Shown here in pieces: positions 32,371 through 40,516 of a stretch of 40,516 nucleotides of DNA. Under the pieces are notes generated by a model. It made no database searches. It worked only from the letters and a program-made list of their open reading frames with translations, and was not told the origin of the DNA. Position numbers and translations under genes: made by a program. Location of the stretch: the NCBI GenBank assembly GCA_041691815.1, contig JBEPTZ010000028.1, forward strand, positions 1 to 40,516. Direction: 5' to 3'. This DNA is from 70-18 sp041691815. GTDB lineage: Bacteria > Pseudomonadota > Alphaproteobacteria > Acetobacterales > Acetobacteraceae. Position 1 is the first letter of the stretch. Each line of letters begins with the position of its first letter.

Positions 32371-33183
32371 ATGACCTGGCTCTCCCGCCCGGCCTCCGCC
32401 ACCCAGGTCACCCACGGCGCCCGGCTCTGGCTCTACGCGCTGGCCGTGCTGGTGATGGCGTTCCTGGTGCTGCCGACGCTGATCGTCATCCCGATGAGCT
32501 TCTCCGCCTCGCAATATCTGGAATTCCCGCCGAAGCATTTGTCGCTGCGCTGGTACGAGACCTATTTCCACTCGGCGGCCTGGATGCAGGCCACCGCCAC
32601 CTCAGTGAAGGCCGGCGTGCTCACCTCGCTGGTCGCCACCCCGCTCGGCACCATGGCCGCCTACGGGTTGTTCAGCGCCCGGCTGCGCTGGGCCAGGCTG
32701 GTGTCGCCGGTGCTACTGGCGCCGATCATCGTGCCGGTGATCCTGGTCGGCATCGGCGTGTTCTACGCCTACGTGAAGCTGAAACTGGTCAACTCGCTGT
32801 TCGGCCTGGTGCTGGCACACAGCATGCTGGCGCTGCCGCTGGTGCTGGTGGTCGTCACCGCCGCCCTGCGCAGCTACGATTTCGCCCAGGAACAGGCCGC
32901 CCGCAGCCTCGGCGCCTCCCGCCCACGCGCCTTCATGCTGGTCACCCTGCCGCAAATCCGCTTCGCCGTGGTCAGCGCCGCAGTGCTGGCCTTCCTCACC
33001 TCGTTCGACGAGGTGGTGGTGGCCATGTTCATCTCCGGCGGCGACAACGCCACCCTCACCCGCGCGATGTTCGACGCACTGCGCGACCAGATCGACCCAA
33101 CCATCGCCGCCATCTCGACAGTGATGATCGTGATCTCGTCAACGCTGGTGATCCTGGCGCAAGTGTTCGGCAAGCGGCACTGA
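32371..33183 (+). CDS. ABC transporter permease (PotC-like)
   Basis: Second inner-membrane permease, 270 aa from ATG 32371 or 275 aa from ATG 32356. It has about six helices, starting with LWLYALAVLVMAFLVLPTLI, the family segment FSASQYLEFPPKHLSLRWYE, and the cytoplasmic EAA loop EQAARSLGASRPRAFMLVTLP. SFDEVVVAMFISGG near the C-terminus is characteristic of PotC/PotI. No clear ribosome site precedes either ATG because the GC-rich repeat fills the intergenic gap; the 32356 ATG is partly built from the repeat. Translation may rely on re-initiation. Repeat F begins 22 bp after the stop. Confidence 0.9.
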   Translation: MTWLSRPASATQVTHGARLWLYALAVLVMAFLVLPTLIVIPMSFSASQYLEFPPKHLSLRWYETYFHSAAWMQATATSVKAGVLTSLVATPLGTMAAYGLFSARLRWARLVSPVLLAPIIVPVILVGIGVFYAYVKLKLVNSLFGLVLAHSMLALPLVLVVVTAALRSYDFAQEQAARSLGASRPRAFMLVTLPQIRFAVVSAAVLAFLTSFDEVVVAMFISGGDNATLTRAMFDALRDQIDPTIAAISTVMIVISSTLVILAQVFGKRH

Positions 33184-33205
33184 GCGTCTGACTCAAAACA
33201 AGAAT

Positions 33206-33339
33206 CTTCTTTTTGTGAACAAAAAGAAGCAAAAAAACTTTTCATCCGCGCTGCGCGGCTTCGAGCGATGGCACCGTGGTGCGACCGGGGGCGAAGCCCA
33301 AGGATGAAAGTTTTTTGGTTCTTTTTTTCAAAAAAGAAC
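33206..33339 (-). repeat. Double-hairpin intergenic element, copy F (subfamily II, inverted)
   Basis: It has the same flanking hairpins as copies A-E (CTTCTTTTTG-TGAA-CAAAAAGAAG at 33206-33229; GTTCTTTTTT-TC-AAAAAAGAAC at 33318-33339) and the same AAAAAACTTTTCATCC / GGATGAAAGTTTTTT inner repeat. The core is unrelated to subfamily I: on the reverse strand it contains GGGCTTCGCCCCCGG and AAGCCGCGCAGCG. It lies between the PotC-like stop and the unknown gene at 33415; bases 33340-33414 show nothing else I can name. Confidence 0.85.
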
Positions 33340-33414
33340 ATCCTTTCCTTCCTTCCCCACCGCTCCCACCGTTTTCCTTGCAGCGAAGCGCCGACGTCAC
33401 TACAACTAACATCA

Positions 33415-34026
33415 ATGCATCCCGCCACCCTCCTCGGCCAGCGCTATCTCCCCCACATCGCCGATCTCTGCGCCGGTCTGGCCGAAGTCGCCGCGCGTCA
33501 TCGGGCGTTAGCGCCGCTGCTGGTGCTGGTTTGGTTCCGCCTGCGCCGCACCCTGGCGCGGCTCGACCATCTCGCGCGCCGCTGGCAGCAGGGCCGTCTG
33601 CGCCGGCATGCGGGCCGCCGCCAGACCCGGCGCCGGCCGCCGCACATCCATCCGGCCGATGCCTCGCGCCCCCGCCGCACGCCGCAGGGCCATGCCTGGC
33701 TGATCCGCCTGCACCAGCCGCTGGCGCAATTCGCGCCGCGCATCCAGGCCCTGCTGGATGATCCGGAGATCGCCGCCCTCTGCGCCGCCGCCCCGCAGGC
33801 CGGCCGGCTGCTGCGCCCGCTCTGCCGGATGTTCGCCTTGGCGCCCCCGGCCCACATCGCCCGGCCTGCCGCGCCAGCCGTTGTTCAGCCCCGCAAACCC
33901 CGGCCGCACAAACCAAAGCCGCCGCCGTTCGCCGAACACTCGCCGTATCGCTGGCCCTTCGTCCCGCACCGCCTGCGCCTGCGCGTCCCCAATCTCCGCC
34001 GCGCAAAACCGCCTGGCGCGGGATAG
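33415..34026 (+). CDS. Hypothetical basic protein, function unknown
   Basis: A 203-aa protein I do not recognise. The N-terminal half (1-70) looks helical (YLPHIADLCAGLAEVAARHR, then VLVWFRLRRTLARLDHLARRW). It is followed by an Arg/His-rich stretch (RRHAGRRQTRRRPPHIHPADASRPRR over residues about 68-95), a second helical part (WLIRLHQPLAQFAPRIQALLDDPEIAALCAA, in pieces), a Pro/Lys-rich linker (about 155-175, PRKPRPHKPKPPP), and a C-terminal tail YRWPFVPHRLRLRVPNLRR. No signal peptide or clear membrane segment is present. ATG 33415 has no strong ribosome site. It is flanked by subfamily II repeats F and G in inverted orientation. Codon bias resembles neighbouring genes, supporting a real gene. 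Confidence 0.6.
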   Translation: MHPATLLGQRYLPHIADLCAGLAEVAARHRALAPLLVLVWFRLRRTLARLDHLARRWQQGRLRRHAGRRQTRRRPPHIHPADASRPRRTPQGHAWLIRLHQPLAQFAPRIQALLDDPEIAALCAAAPQAGRLLRPLCRMFALAPPAHIARPAAPAVVQPRKPRPHKPKPPPFAEHSPYRWPFVPHRLRLRVPNLRRAKPPGAG

Positions 34027-34047
34027 ACGTGGAAGGAAGCAAGGGAT

Positions 34048-34167
34048 GTTCTTTCTTGCAAAAAAGAACCAAAAAACTTTCGTCCGGGGCTTCGTCCGCG
34101 CTGGTACCATGAAGCTGCGCAGCGAGGACGAGAAGTTTTTTTGCTTCTTTTTGTTCACAAAAAGAAG
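34048..34167 (+). repeat. Double-hairpin intergenic element, copy G (subfamily II)
   Basis: The left hairpin is GTTCTTTCTTG / CAAAAAAGAAC with one mismatch (34048-34069) and the right hairpin CTTCTTTTTG-TTCA-CAAAAAGAAG (34144-34167). The core matches copy F in reverse complement: CTTTCGTCC, GGGCTTCG, then GCGCAGCGAGGACGAGAAG. It lies 21 bp from the unknown gene's stop and 40 bp from the convergent LivGF stop. Confidence 0.85.
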
Positions 34168-34207
34168 ATTCTTCCTTCCTGCCCTTCGTCAAACCGCATA
34201 ACGTGCT

Positions 34208-35697
<1,490 letters not shown>

Positions 35698-35701
<4 letters not shown>

Positions 35702-36615
35702 TGCGCGCCCTCCCGGCGTTGCAGCAGCGAGAGGAAGCCGCCGGGGAAGAACAGGATCACCGCCAGCGCCACCGCCGACACCACGAAGGTGGAAAGCTGG
35801 CCGAGCGGGCGCAGAATCTCGCCGGCGCCGATCAGGAAGATCGAGCCGATCGCCGCCCCGATGATGGTGCGCCGCCCGCCAAGCACGGCGGCGATGATCA
35901 CCTGCACCGCGATGGTGAGATCGACCACGGTGCCAACCGACACGGTGCCGAGATAGAAGATCAGCATCCCGCCGGCGAGGCCGGAGAACAGCGCCGAGAC
36001 GCAGAACGCCGCCAGCTTGTGCTTGGTGACATTGAAGCCGAGTGCCGAGGCTTCCACCGCATCCTGCCCGGTGGCCTGCAGGATCAGCCCCACCGGCGAG
36101 TAGGCGTAACCACACAGCAGCGCGCCGCTGATCACCATGAAGCCGAGCGCATACCAGTAGTTGGTGACCGGATCGATGGCCAGCACGTCAGGCACGCTGA
36201 GCCCGATCTCGCCGCCGGTGGTGCCGGCGAACAGCACGATGATGTTTTGCAGGATCAGCACCGCGACCAGCGTGACCAGGCCGAAATACGGCCCGGACAG
36301 CCGCAGCGCCGGGATTGCCAGGATCAGCCCGCCTATCACCGCGGCCAGCCCGCCGCAGGCCAGGCAGGCGGCGATCGACCAGCCGGCGTAATAGTTCAGC
36401 ATCGCCGCCGCATAGGCGCCGGTGCCGACCAGGAAGGTGGGGCCGAAATTGACCTCGCCGGCGAACCCGAACAGCAGGTCCCAGGCCATCGAGATGACAC
36501 CGTAATAATAGGCCAGCGTCAGCAGCCCCAGCACATAGCCGCCGACGCCGAGCGGCAACAGCGCCATCGCCACGATAACGATGATGGTCGCGATGAATTT
36601 CGGAGATTTCAGCAT
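35698..36615 (-). CDS. livM: Branched-chain amino acid-type ABC permease (LivM family)
   Basis: A 305-aa inner-membrane permease with about eight to nine helices. Family marks are YYYGVISMAWDLLFGFAGEVNFG and GAYAAAMLNYYAGWS in the N-terminal half, SGPYFGLVTLVAVLILQN, and the cytoplasmic helix GQDAVEASALGFNVTKHKLAAFCVSALF (in parts), which contacts the ATPase. GGRRTIIGAAIGSIFLIG is typical. It overlaps the ATPase gene by ATGA and follows livH by 40 bp. It forms the channel with LivH. Confidence 0.92.
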
Positions 36616-36655
36616 GGGGGAGCCTTGCTGGAGGATGTGGGCGCGGGAGTTGTGG

Positions 36656-37531
36656 TCATCGCCGGCCCAGCAGGCCCTGCGGGCGGAGATAGACCACCAG
36701 CACCAGCAGCAGCAACGCCGGGACGGTGCGGATCGACGGCGAGATCAGATAGGCGGTGATGGTTTCCAGGTAGCCGACCACGTAGGCGGCGATCAGCGAA
36801 CCCGAAACGCTGCCGAGGCCACCGAGCACGACGATCGAAAACGCGCTGGCGGTCAGCAGCCCGGCGCTGTTGGAACTGACGCCAAGGAAGGCACCGAGCA
36901 GCACCCCGGCCAGCCCGGCCAGCACCCCGTAGATCGCCCACACCAGCAGGTAGACGCTGGACAGTTCGAACCCGAGCAGGGTCAGCCCGCGCGGATTGAT
37001 CGAGGCGGCCAGCAGCGTCTTGCCGCGGCGGGTGCGGTTGACCAGCAGCCACAGCAGCCCGATCGCCAGCCACGAGATCACTGCGGTGACGATCTCGTTG
37101 GACGGCGTGCGCACGCCGAGCAGGTTGACCACGCCGCTCAGCAGCGGCGGCACCGTCTTGGGGGTATCGGTGAAGAAATACGCCACCACCTCCTGCAGCA
37201 TGATGCCCCACAGCAGGGTGGCGGTGAGGATGAAGATCTCCTTCTCCACCTCACGGATGCTGCGCGAATTCTGGATCGGCCGGACCACCACGAAATAGGT
37301 GATGAAGGCGGCGATCAGCCCGGCCACCACGCCGGCCAGCGCGCCGATATAGGGTCCCATGCCGTAGGTGCCGGCCACCAGCCAGGCCACCACCGCGGCG
37401 ATCACCATCAGGCCGCCATGCGACAGGTTCAACACGCCGGAGACGCCGAAGATCAGCGTGAAGCCGATCGCGCCCAGCGCGTAGAGGCTGCTGATGGCGA
37501 ACCCATCGATAAGGATTTGCAGACCGATCAT
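36656..37531 (-). CDS. livH: Branched-chain amino acid-type ABC permease (LivH family)
   Basis: A 291-aa inner-membrane permease with about eight helices. It begins LQILIDGFAISSLYALGAIG, followed by GFTLIFGVSGVLNLSHGGLMVIAA in parts, which is the LivH hallmark. Later segments are TRRGKTLLAASINPRGLTLLG (the ATPase-contact loop, in parts), WAIYGVLAGLAGVLLGAFLGV and GGLGSVSGSLIAAYVVGYLE. The C-terminus YLRPQGLLGRR is standard. It is separated from the upstream binding-protein gene by a strong hairpin (37597-37628). Confidence 0.92.
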   Translation of the reverse strand: MIGLQILIDGFAISSLYALGAIGFTLIFGVSGVLNLSHGGLMVIAAVVAWLVAGTYGMGPYIGALAGVVAGLIAAFITYFVVVRPIQNSRSIREVEKEIFILTATLLWGIMLQEVVAYFFTDTPKTVPPLLSGVVNLLGVRTPSNEIVTAVISWLAIGLLWLLVNRTRRGKTLLAASINPRGLTLLGFELSSVYLLVWAIYGVLAGLAGVLLGAFLGVSSNSAGLLTASAFSIVVLGGLGSVSGSLIAAYVVGYLETITAYLISPSIRTVPALLLLVLVVYLRPQGLLGRR

Positions 37532-37596
37532 CAGAAAACCGCGGTTCCAATACGTTGCGGCCGGGATGGCCGGGGATGCAACAAGCCAGGTACAGT

Positions 37597-37628
37597 CGCG
37601 GCGCGGGCGGAGGAGCGCCCGCGCCGCG
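37597..37628 (-). promoter_or_regulatory. Strong hairpin between binding-protein gene and livH
   Basis: CGCGGCGCGGGCG (37597-37609) and CGCCCGCGCCGCG (37616-37628) pair perfectly over 13 bp with a 6-base GAGGAG loop, in the 133-bp gap between the nearer binding-protein stop (37665) and livH start (37531). No T tract follows on either strand, so it is more likely an mRNA-stabilising or partial attenuator stem, keeping binding-protein mRNA above permease mRNA, than a full terminator. Confidence 0.6.
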
Positions 37629-37664
37629 TCGGTGCAGCGGCTTCTGCCGCCGCCGCTGCCGGAG

Positions 37665-38906
37665 TCAGTGGCCAGCCTTCATGTAGCTGGGGAAGGTCAT
37701 CTTGGCGTTGGCGCTGGCCGCCGGCCACACCGTGACCTGCTTGCCGTTCTGCCACTGCTGCATCAACCCGACGACATAGCCGGGGCCGGTCTTGATGCCG
37801 TGGGTGAACAGGCTATCCCTGCCCTGGAACTGCATGCGCCCCAGCGTGCCGACATAGTCGGTCTTCTCCAGGGCTGCGACCATCTTGTCGGGGTCGGTGC
37901 TGCCGGCGCGCTTGATAGCGTCGGCGATCATGTAGACCTCGTCATAGGCGGAGTAGCCGTCAAAGGCAGACGGCATGCCGAACTTCTTGGCGAAGTTCGC
38001 GGCGAACGGGATGGTCTTCGGCGTCACCGCCACGTCGGGCGCGGTGGCGGTCATGAAGATCACGCTGTCGGTGGCGCCGTTGGTGTCCTTCCAGAAATCC
38101 GGGCTGGTCGCCTGACTGGAGATCCCGAACATCGGGATCGGCACCTGCTGCTGATGCCACTGCACCGTCGGCTGCGAGCCGACATGGGCGATGCCGGTGA
38201 TGATCACGTCCGGCTTCTCGCCCTCGATCTTGTTGAAGATCGGCGTGAAATCGGTGGTGTCCGGCGACAGCCGGATATGGTCGACCACCTTGATGCCGAT
38301 CTTGGGCAGGCATTTCAGGTATTCGACGTCCAGCGGAATGGTCCAGGCGGCGTCCTCGCTCATCACCACCGCGGTCTTGAAGCCGTTCGGCGCCAGCAGG
38401 TCCTTGGCGGCGGCGCAGACGATGTCGGCCTGCTGGGTGGAGGCCAGATAGCCGTGGAACACGTATTTCAGCTTGGCGTAATCATCGTGTACGTGCCTGG
38501 TAATCTGGTCGCTGGCAGCACCCGGCGTGATCATCGGCAGTTTCATCCGGCCCGACCACGGCTCCAGCGCCAGCACGACCTCGGTGATATAGCTGGTAAT
38601 CACTGCCGATACCTTGTCCGACTGGGCGGCGCGCTGGAAGGCGCGCACCGCGTCCGTGGCGGAGTTGTGGTCGTCATAGGAAATGATTTCCAGCTTGCGG
38701 CCAAGCACGCCGCCGGCGGCGTTGATCTCGTCGGCTGCCAGTTCGGCCGCCTTCGGGATCGAACTGCCGCCGATCGCCGAGGCTTCGGCGATCACGCCGA
38801 TCTTGATCGGGTCAGCGGCCTGCGCGGAGCCGGGCAGGCATAACCCCGCCGCCAGCAACGCTGCGGTGATGGTGCCGCGCCTGGTCATGGTGCCAGAATC
38901 ATTCAT
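37665..38906 (-). CDS. ABC substrate-binding protein, branched-chain amino acid type (paralog 1)
   Basis: Periplasmic binding protein of 413 aa (class I fold, LivK/urea/amide-type). The N-terminus MTRRGTITAALLAAGLCLPG is a signal peptide, probably cut after AQA. The mature part starts ADPIKIGVIAEASAIGGSSI and contains AADEINAAGGVLGRKLEII, DDHNSATDAVRAF, ITPGAASDQ and AAWTIPLDVEYLKCLPKIG. ATG 38906 has GGAGG about 10 nt upstream. It is a gap-free paralog of the neighbour at 39087-40328. Their nucleotide sequences are nearly identical in the middle (about 38107-38388) but diverged elsewhere. It feeds the LivHM-LivGF transporter downstream. The ligand is not decidable. Confidence 0.9.
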   Translation of the reverse strand: MNDSGTMTRRGTITAALLAAGLCLPGSAQAADPIKIGVIAEASAIGGSSIPKAAELAADEINAAGGVLGRKLEIISYDDHNSATDAVRAFQRAAQSDKVSAVITSYITEVVLALEPWSGRMKLPMITPGAASDQITRHVHDDYAKLKYVFHGYLASTQQADIVCAAAKDLLAPNGFKTAVVMSEDAAWTIPLDVEYLKCLPKIGIKVVDHIRLSPDTTDFTPIFNKIEGEKPDVIITGIAHVGSQPTVQWHQQQVPIPMFGISSQATSPDFWKDTNGATDSVIFMTATAPDVAVTPKTIPFAANFAKKFGMPSAFDGYSAYDEVYMIADAIKRAGSTDPDKMVAALEKTDYVGTLGRMQFQGRDSLFTHGIKTGPGYVVGLMQQWQNGKQVTVWPAASANAKMTFPSYMKAGH

Positions 38907-38993
38907 GGCTTGCTTCCTCCATTCGAAATCCTGTCCACAAGGACTTTTGCGAAACGATCTTCATTCACACAAAATATCGTCTTGGGACGGCCG

Positions 38994-39021
38994 ATGATAC
39001 ACCTCGGCCCGCGCCTGACAA
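38994..39021 (-). promoter_or_regulatory. Promoter of binding-protein paralog 1
   Basis: On the minus strand TTGTCA (39021-39016) and TATCAT (38999-38994) are separated by 16 bp. The same arrangement (TTGCCA, 16 bp, TATCAT) precedes paralog 2, and GGGTGGCG before the -35 and GATCGTTTCG downstream are also shared. This supports a duplicated promoter. The transcript leader would be about 80 nt. Confidence 0.6.
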
Positions 39022-39086
39022 CGCCACCCCGGCGCCAGCCTTGGCGGGGCGGATTGGGGGGCGGCTGCCACCACCCCCCGCCCGGC

Positions 39087-40328
39087 CTACTTGCCGATCT
39101 TCATGTAGCTTGGGAACTCCATCTTCGTGGTGGCGACACTCTTCGGCCACACCGTCACCAGCCCGCCATCCCGCCATTGCTGCATCAGACCGGTGATGTA
39201 GCCGGGGCCGACGCGCATGGCGTGGGTGAGCGGATGGTCGCGGCCAAGGAAGGTGATGCGTCCGATGGTGCCGACATAGTCGGTCTTTTCCATCTCGGCG
39301 ACGATCTTGTCGGGGTCGGTGCTGCCGGCGCGCTTGATGGCGGCGGCGAACATGTAGACGTCGTCATAGGTGCTGTAGGCGGCATAGGCCGGCAGGAAAC
39401 CGAACTTCTTCTTGAAGTTGGTGGCGAACGGAACGGTTTTCGGCGTCACCGCCACATCCGGTGCGGTGGTGGTCTGGATCACCACGCTCGCAACGCCGCC
39501 GTTGGTATCCTTCCAGAAGGTCGGACTGGTCGCCTGGCTGGAGATGCCGAACATCGGGATCGGCACCTGCTGCTGATGCCACTGCACCGTCGGTTGGGCG
39601 CCGACATGGCTGATGCCGGTGATGATCACGTCCGGCTTCTCGCCCTCGATCTTGTTGAAGATCGGGGTGAAGTCGGTGGTATCCGGCGACAGGCGGATAT
39701 GGTCGATCACCTTGATGCCGATCTCGGGCAGGCATTTCAGGTATTCGGCATCCAGTGGAATGGTCCAGGCGGCGTCCTCGCTCATCACCACCGCGGTCTT
39801 GGCGCCAATCTCGGGCAGCAGATCCTTGCCGCCCGCGCAGACCGAGTCGGCAAGCTGGGTCGAGGCCAGCCAGCCTTCGAACGAATATTTCAGATGGTCG
39901 TAATCCTTGTGGACGTTCTGGCTGATCAGGTCGCTGGCCGCGCCCGGGGTGATCAGCGGCAGCTTCAGTCGGCCCGACCAGGGTTGCAGCGCCAGCACCA
40001 CCTCGCTGATATAGCTGGCGATCACCGCTGACACATGGTCCTGGCTGTGGGCGCGCTGGAAGGCGCGCACCGCGTCCGATGCGGAGTTGTGGTCGTCGTA
40101 GGTGATGATCTCGATCTTGCTGCCATTGATCCCGCCGGCAGCGTTGATCTCGTCGGCCGCCATCTGCGCCGCTTTCGGGATCGACTGGCCGACAATCGAA
40201 GAAGCTTCGGCGATCACCCCGAATTTGATAGGGTCCGCGGCGCGTGCATGGCCCGGCATGAACATTCCGGCCGCCAGCAACGTCATCGCCACGGCGCCGC
40301 GCCGCGTCATCCTGCCATTATGGCTCAT
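39087..40328 (-). CDS. ABC substrate-binding protein, branched-chain amino acid type (paralog 2)
   Basis: Periplasmic binding protein of 413 aa, same length and fold as paralog 1. It has signal peptide MTRRGAVAMTLLAAGMFMPG with cleavage near ARA, then ADPIKFGVIAEASSIVGQSI, AADEINAAGGINGSKIEII, ITPGAASDL and AAWTIPLDAEYLKCLPEIG. Residues differ from paralog 1 mainly before about residue 190 and after about 275, including the hinge-proximal and ligand-pocket regions, so ligand range may have diverged. ATG 40328 has GGAGG about 10 nt upstream. It has its own promoter (40416-40443). Both paralogs probably share the single permease/ATPase set. Confidence 0.9.
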   Translation of the reverse strand: MSHNGRMTRRGAVAMTLLAAGMFMPGHARAADPIKFGVIAEASSIVGQSIPKAAQMAADEINAAGGINGSKIEIITYDDHNSASDAVRAFQRAHSQDHVSAVIASYISEVVLALQPWSGRLKLPLITPGAASDLISQNVHKDYDHLKYSFEGWLASTQLADSVCAGGKDLLPEIGAKTAVVMSEDAAWTIPLDAEYLKCLPEIGIKVIDHIRLSPDTTDFTPIFNKIEGEKPDVIITGISHVGAQPTVQWHQQQVPIPMFGISSQATSPTFWKDTNGGVASVVIQTTTAPDVAVTPKTVPFATNFKKKFGFLPAYAAYSTYDDVYMFAAAIKRAGSTDPDKIVAEMEKTDYVGTIGRITFLGRDHPLTHAMRVGPGYITGLMQQWRDGGLVTVWPKSVATTKMEFPSYMKIGK

Positions 40329-40415
40329 CCCTACAGTCCCTCCATGGACGTTCTTTGGTTTTTAAATGGTACGAAACGATCCGAAATCGCACGTAACATT
40401 GCCGCTTGTCTCCGC

Positions 40416-40443
40416 ATGATACACCCCGTCAACCACATGGCAA
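40416..40443 (-). promoter_or_regulatory. Promoter of binding-protein paralog 2
   Basis: TTGCCA (40443-40438), 16-bp spacer, TATCAT (40421-40416) on the minus strand. It matches the promoter of paralog 1 in hexamers and spacing. GATCGTTTCG and an ATGGAGGGA ribosome-site region follow in the same order. Bases 40444-40516 at the window edge show no gene I can support. Confidence 0.6.
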
Positions 40444-40516
40444 CGCCACCCGGCCCCGCTCTCAGGGGAATCGCATTTGGAGTTTCCTTGACGTCTATGT
40501 TTTTGGTTGCCCGGCG

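Noticed and set aside
29264..33183. Calling the importer a polyamine transporter with certainty
   Set aside because: The family similarity is clear but ligand specificity in this family is broad, and the enzymes nearby do not form a known polyamine pathway.
37597..37628. Intrinsic terminator after binding-protein paralog 1
   Set aside because: The stem is strong but no T tract follows on the transcribed strand, so full termination is not supported.

Overview
The window is GC-rich, gene-dense DNA from an alphaproteobacterium, most likely an Acetobacteraceae member. This rests on strong C/G codon bias, gshB/gor/glmUS of alphaproteobacterial type, a monomeric class II ribonucleotide reductase with NrdR boxes, and A/T-rich double-hairpin intergenic repeats that contrast with the GC-rich genes. 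Taxonomy is inferred from sequence character only. I saw no rRNA, tRNA, CRISPR array or transposase. Every gap between genes is shorter than 300 bases; most hold a regulatory site or a repeat.

Layout. 1-494: 3' part of a Maf-type nucleotide pyrophosphatase gene, convergent with a minus-strand block (7212 to 496) of rraA-like aldolase, small cupin, NADP-type succinate-semialdehyde dehydrogenase (gabD), glutathione reductase (gor), a membrane protein, a SirB1-like transglutaminase/TPR protein and glutathione synthetase (gshB). 7366-10513: glmU-glmS (UDP-GlcNAc synthesis), divergent from gph (phosphoglycolate phosphatase). 11414-17699: minus-strand run nrdJ-opgH-ppgK-zwf, joining dNTP synthesis, an osmoregulated-glucan-type glucosyltransferase, polyphosphate glucokinase and glucose-6-phosphate dehydrogenase. 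Two NrdR boxes 31 bp apart precede it. 17974-22169 (plus): UDP-glucuronate decarboxylase-like epimerase, GT4 glycosyltransferase, CobW GTPase and a WD40 protein. 22320-23138: aldo/keto reductase.

23280-33183 looks like a catabolic cluster. A MocR-type PLP-dependent regulator heads a minus-strand operon with a GMC oxidoreductase and a FAD amine oxidase-like enzyme. Divergent from it are an enolase-superfamily enzyme and a four-gene spermidine/putrescine-type ABC importer. The substrate is unknown. 33415-34026 is an unrecognised basic protein bracketed by inverted repeats. 34208-40328 is a branched-chain amino acid-type ABC system: a fused LivG-LivF ATPase, two permeases, and two tandem paralogous binding proteins, each with its own copy of the same promoter.

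The most unusual structure is a dispersed intergenic element of about 120-134 bp, present seven times (A-G). It has two short A/T-rich hairpins flanking an inner A-tract/T-tract inverted repeat and a variable core. Every copy sits 3-22 bp from, or overlaps, at least one stop codon, and one supplies the stop codon of gph. The design suggests a spreading bidirectional terminator or non-autonomous mobile element. A second, GC-rich repeat family occurs as an inverted pair between gabD and gor and as a single arm between the two importer permease genes.
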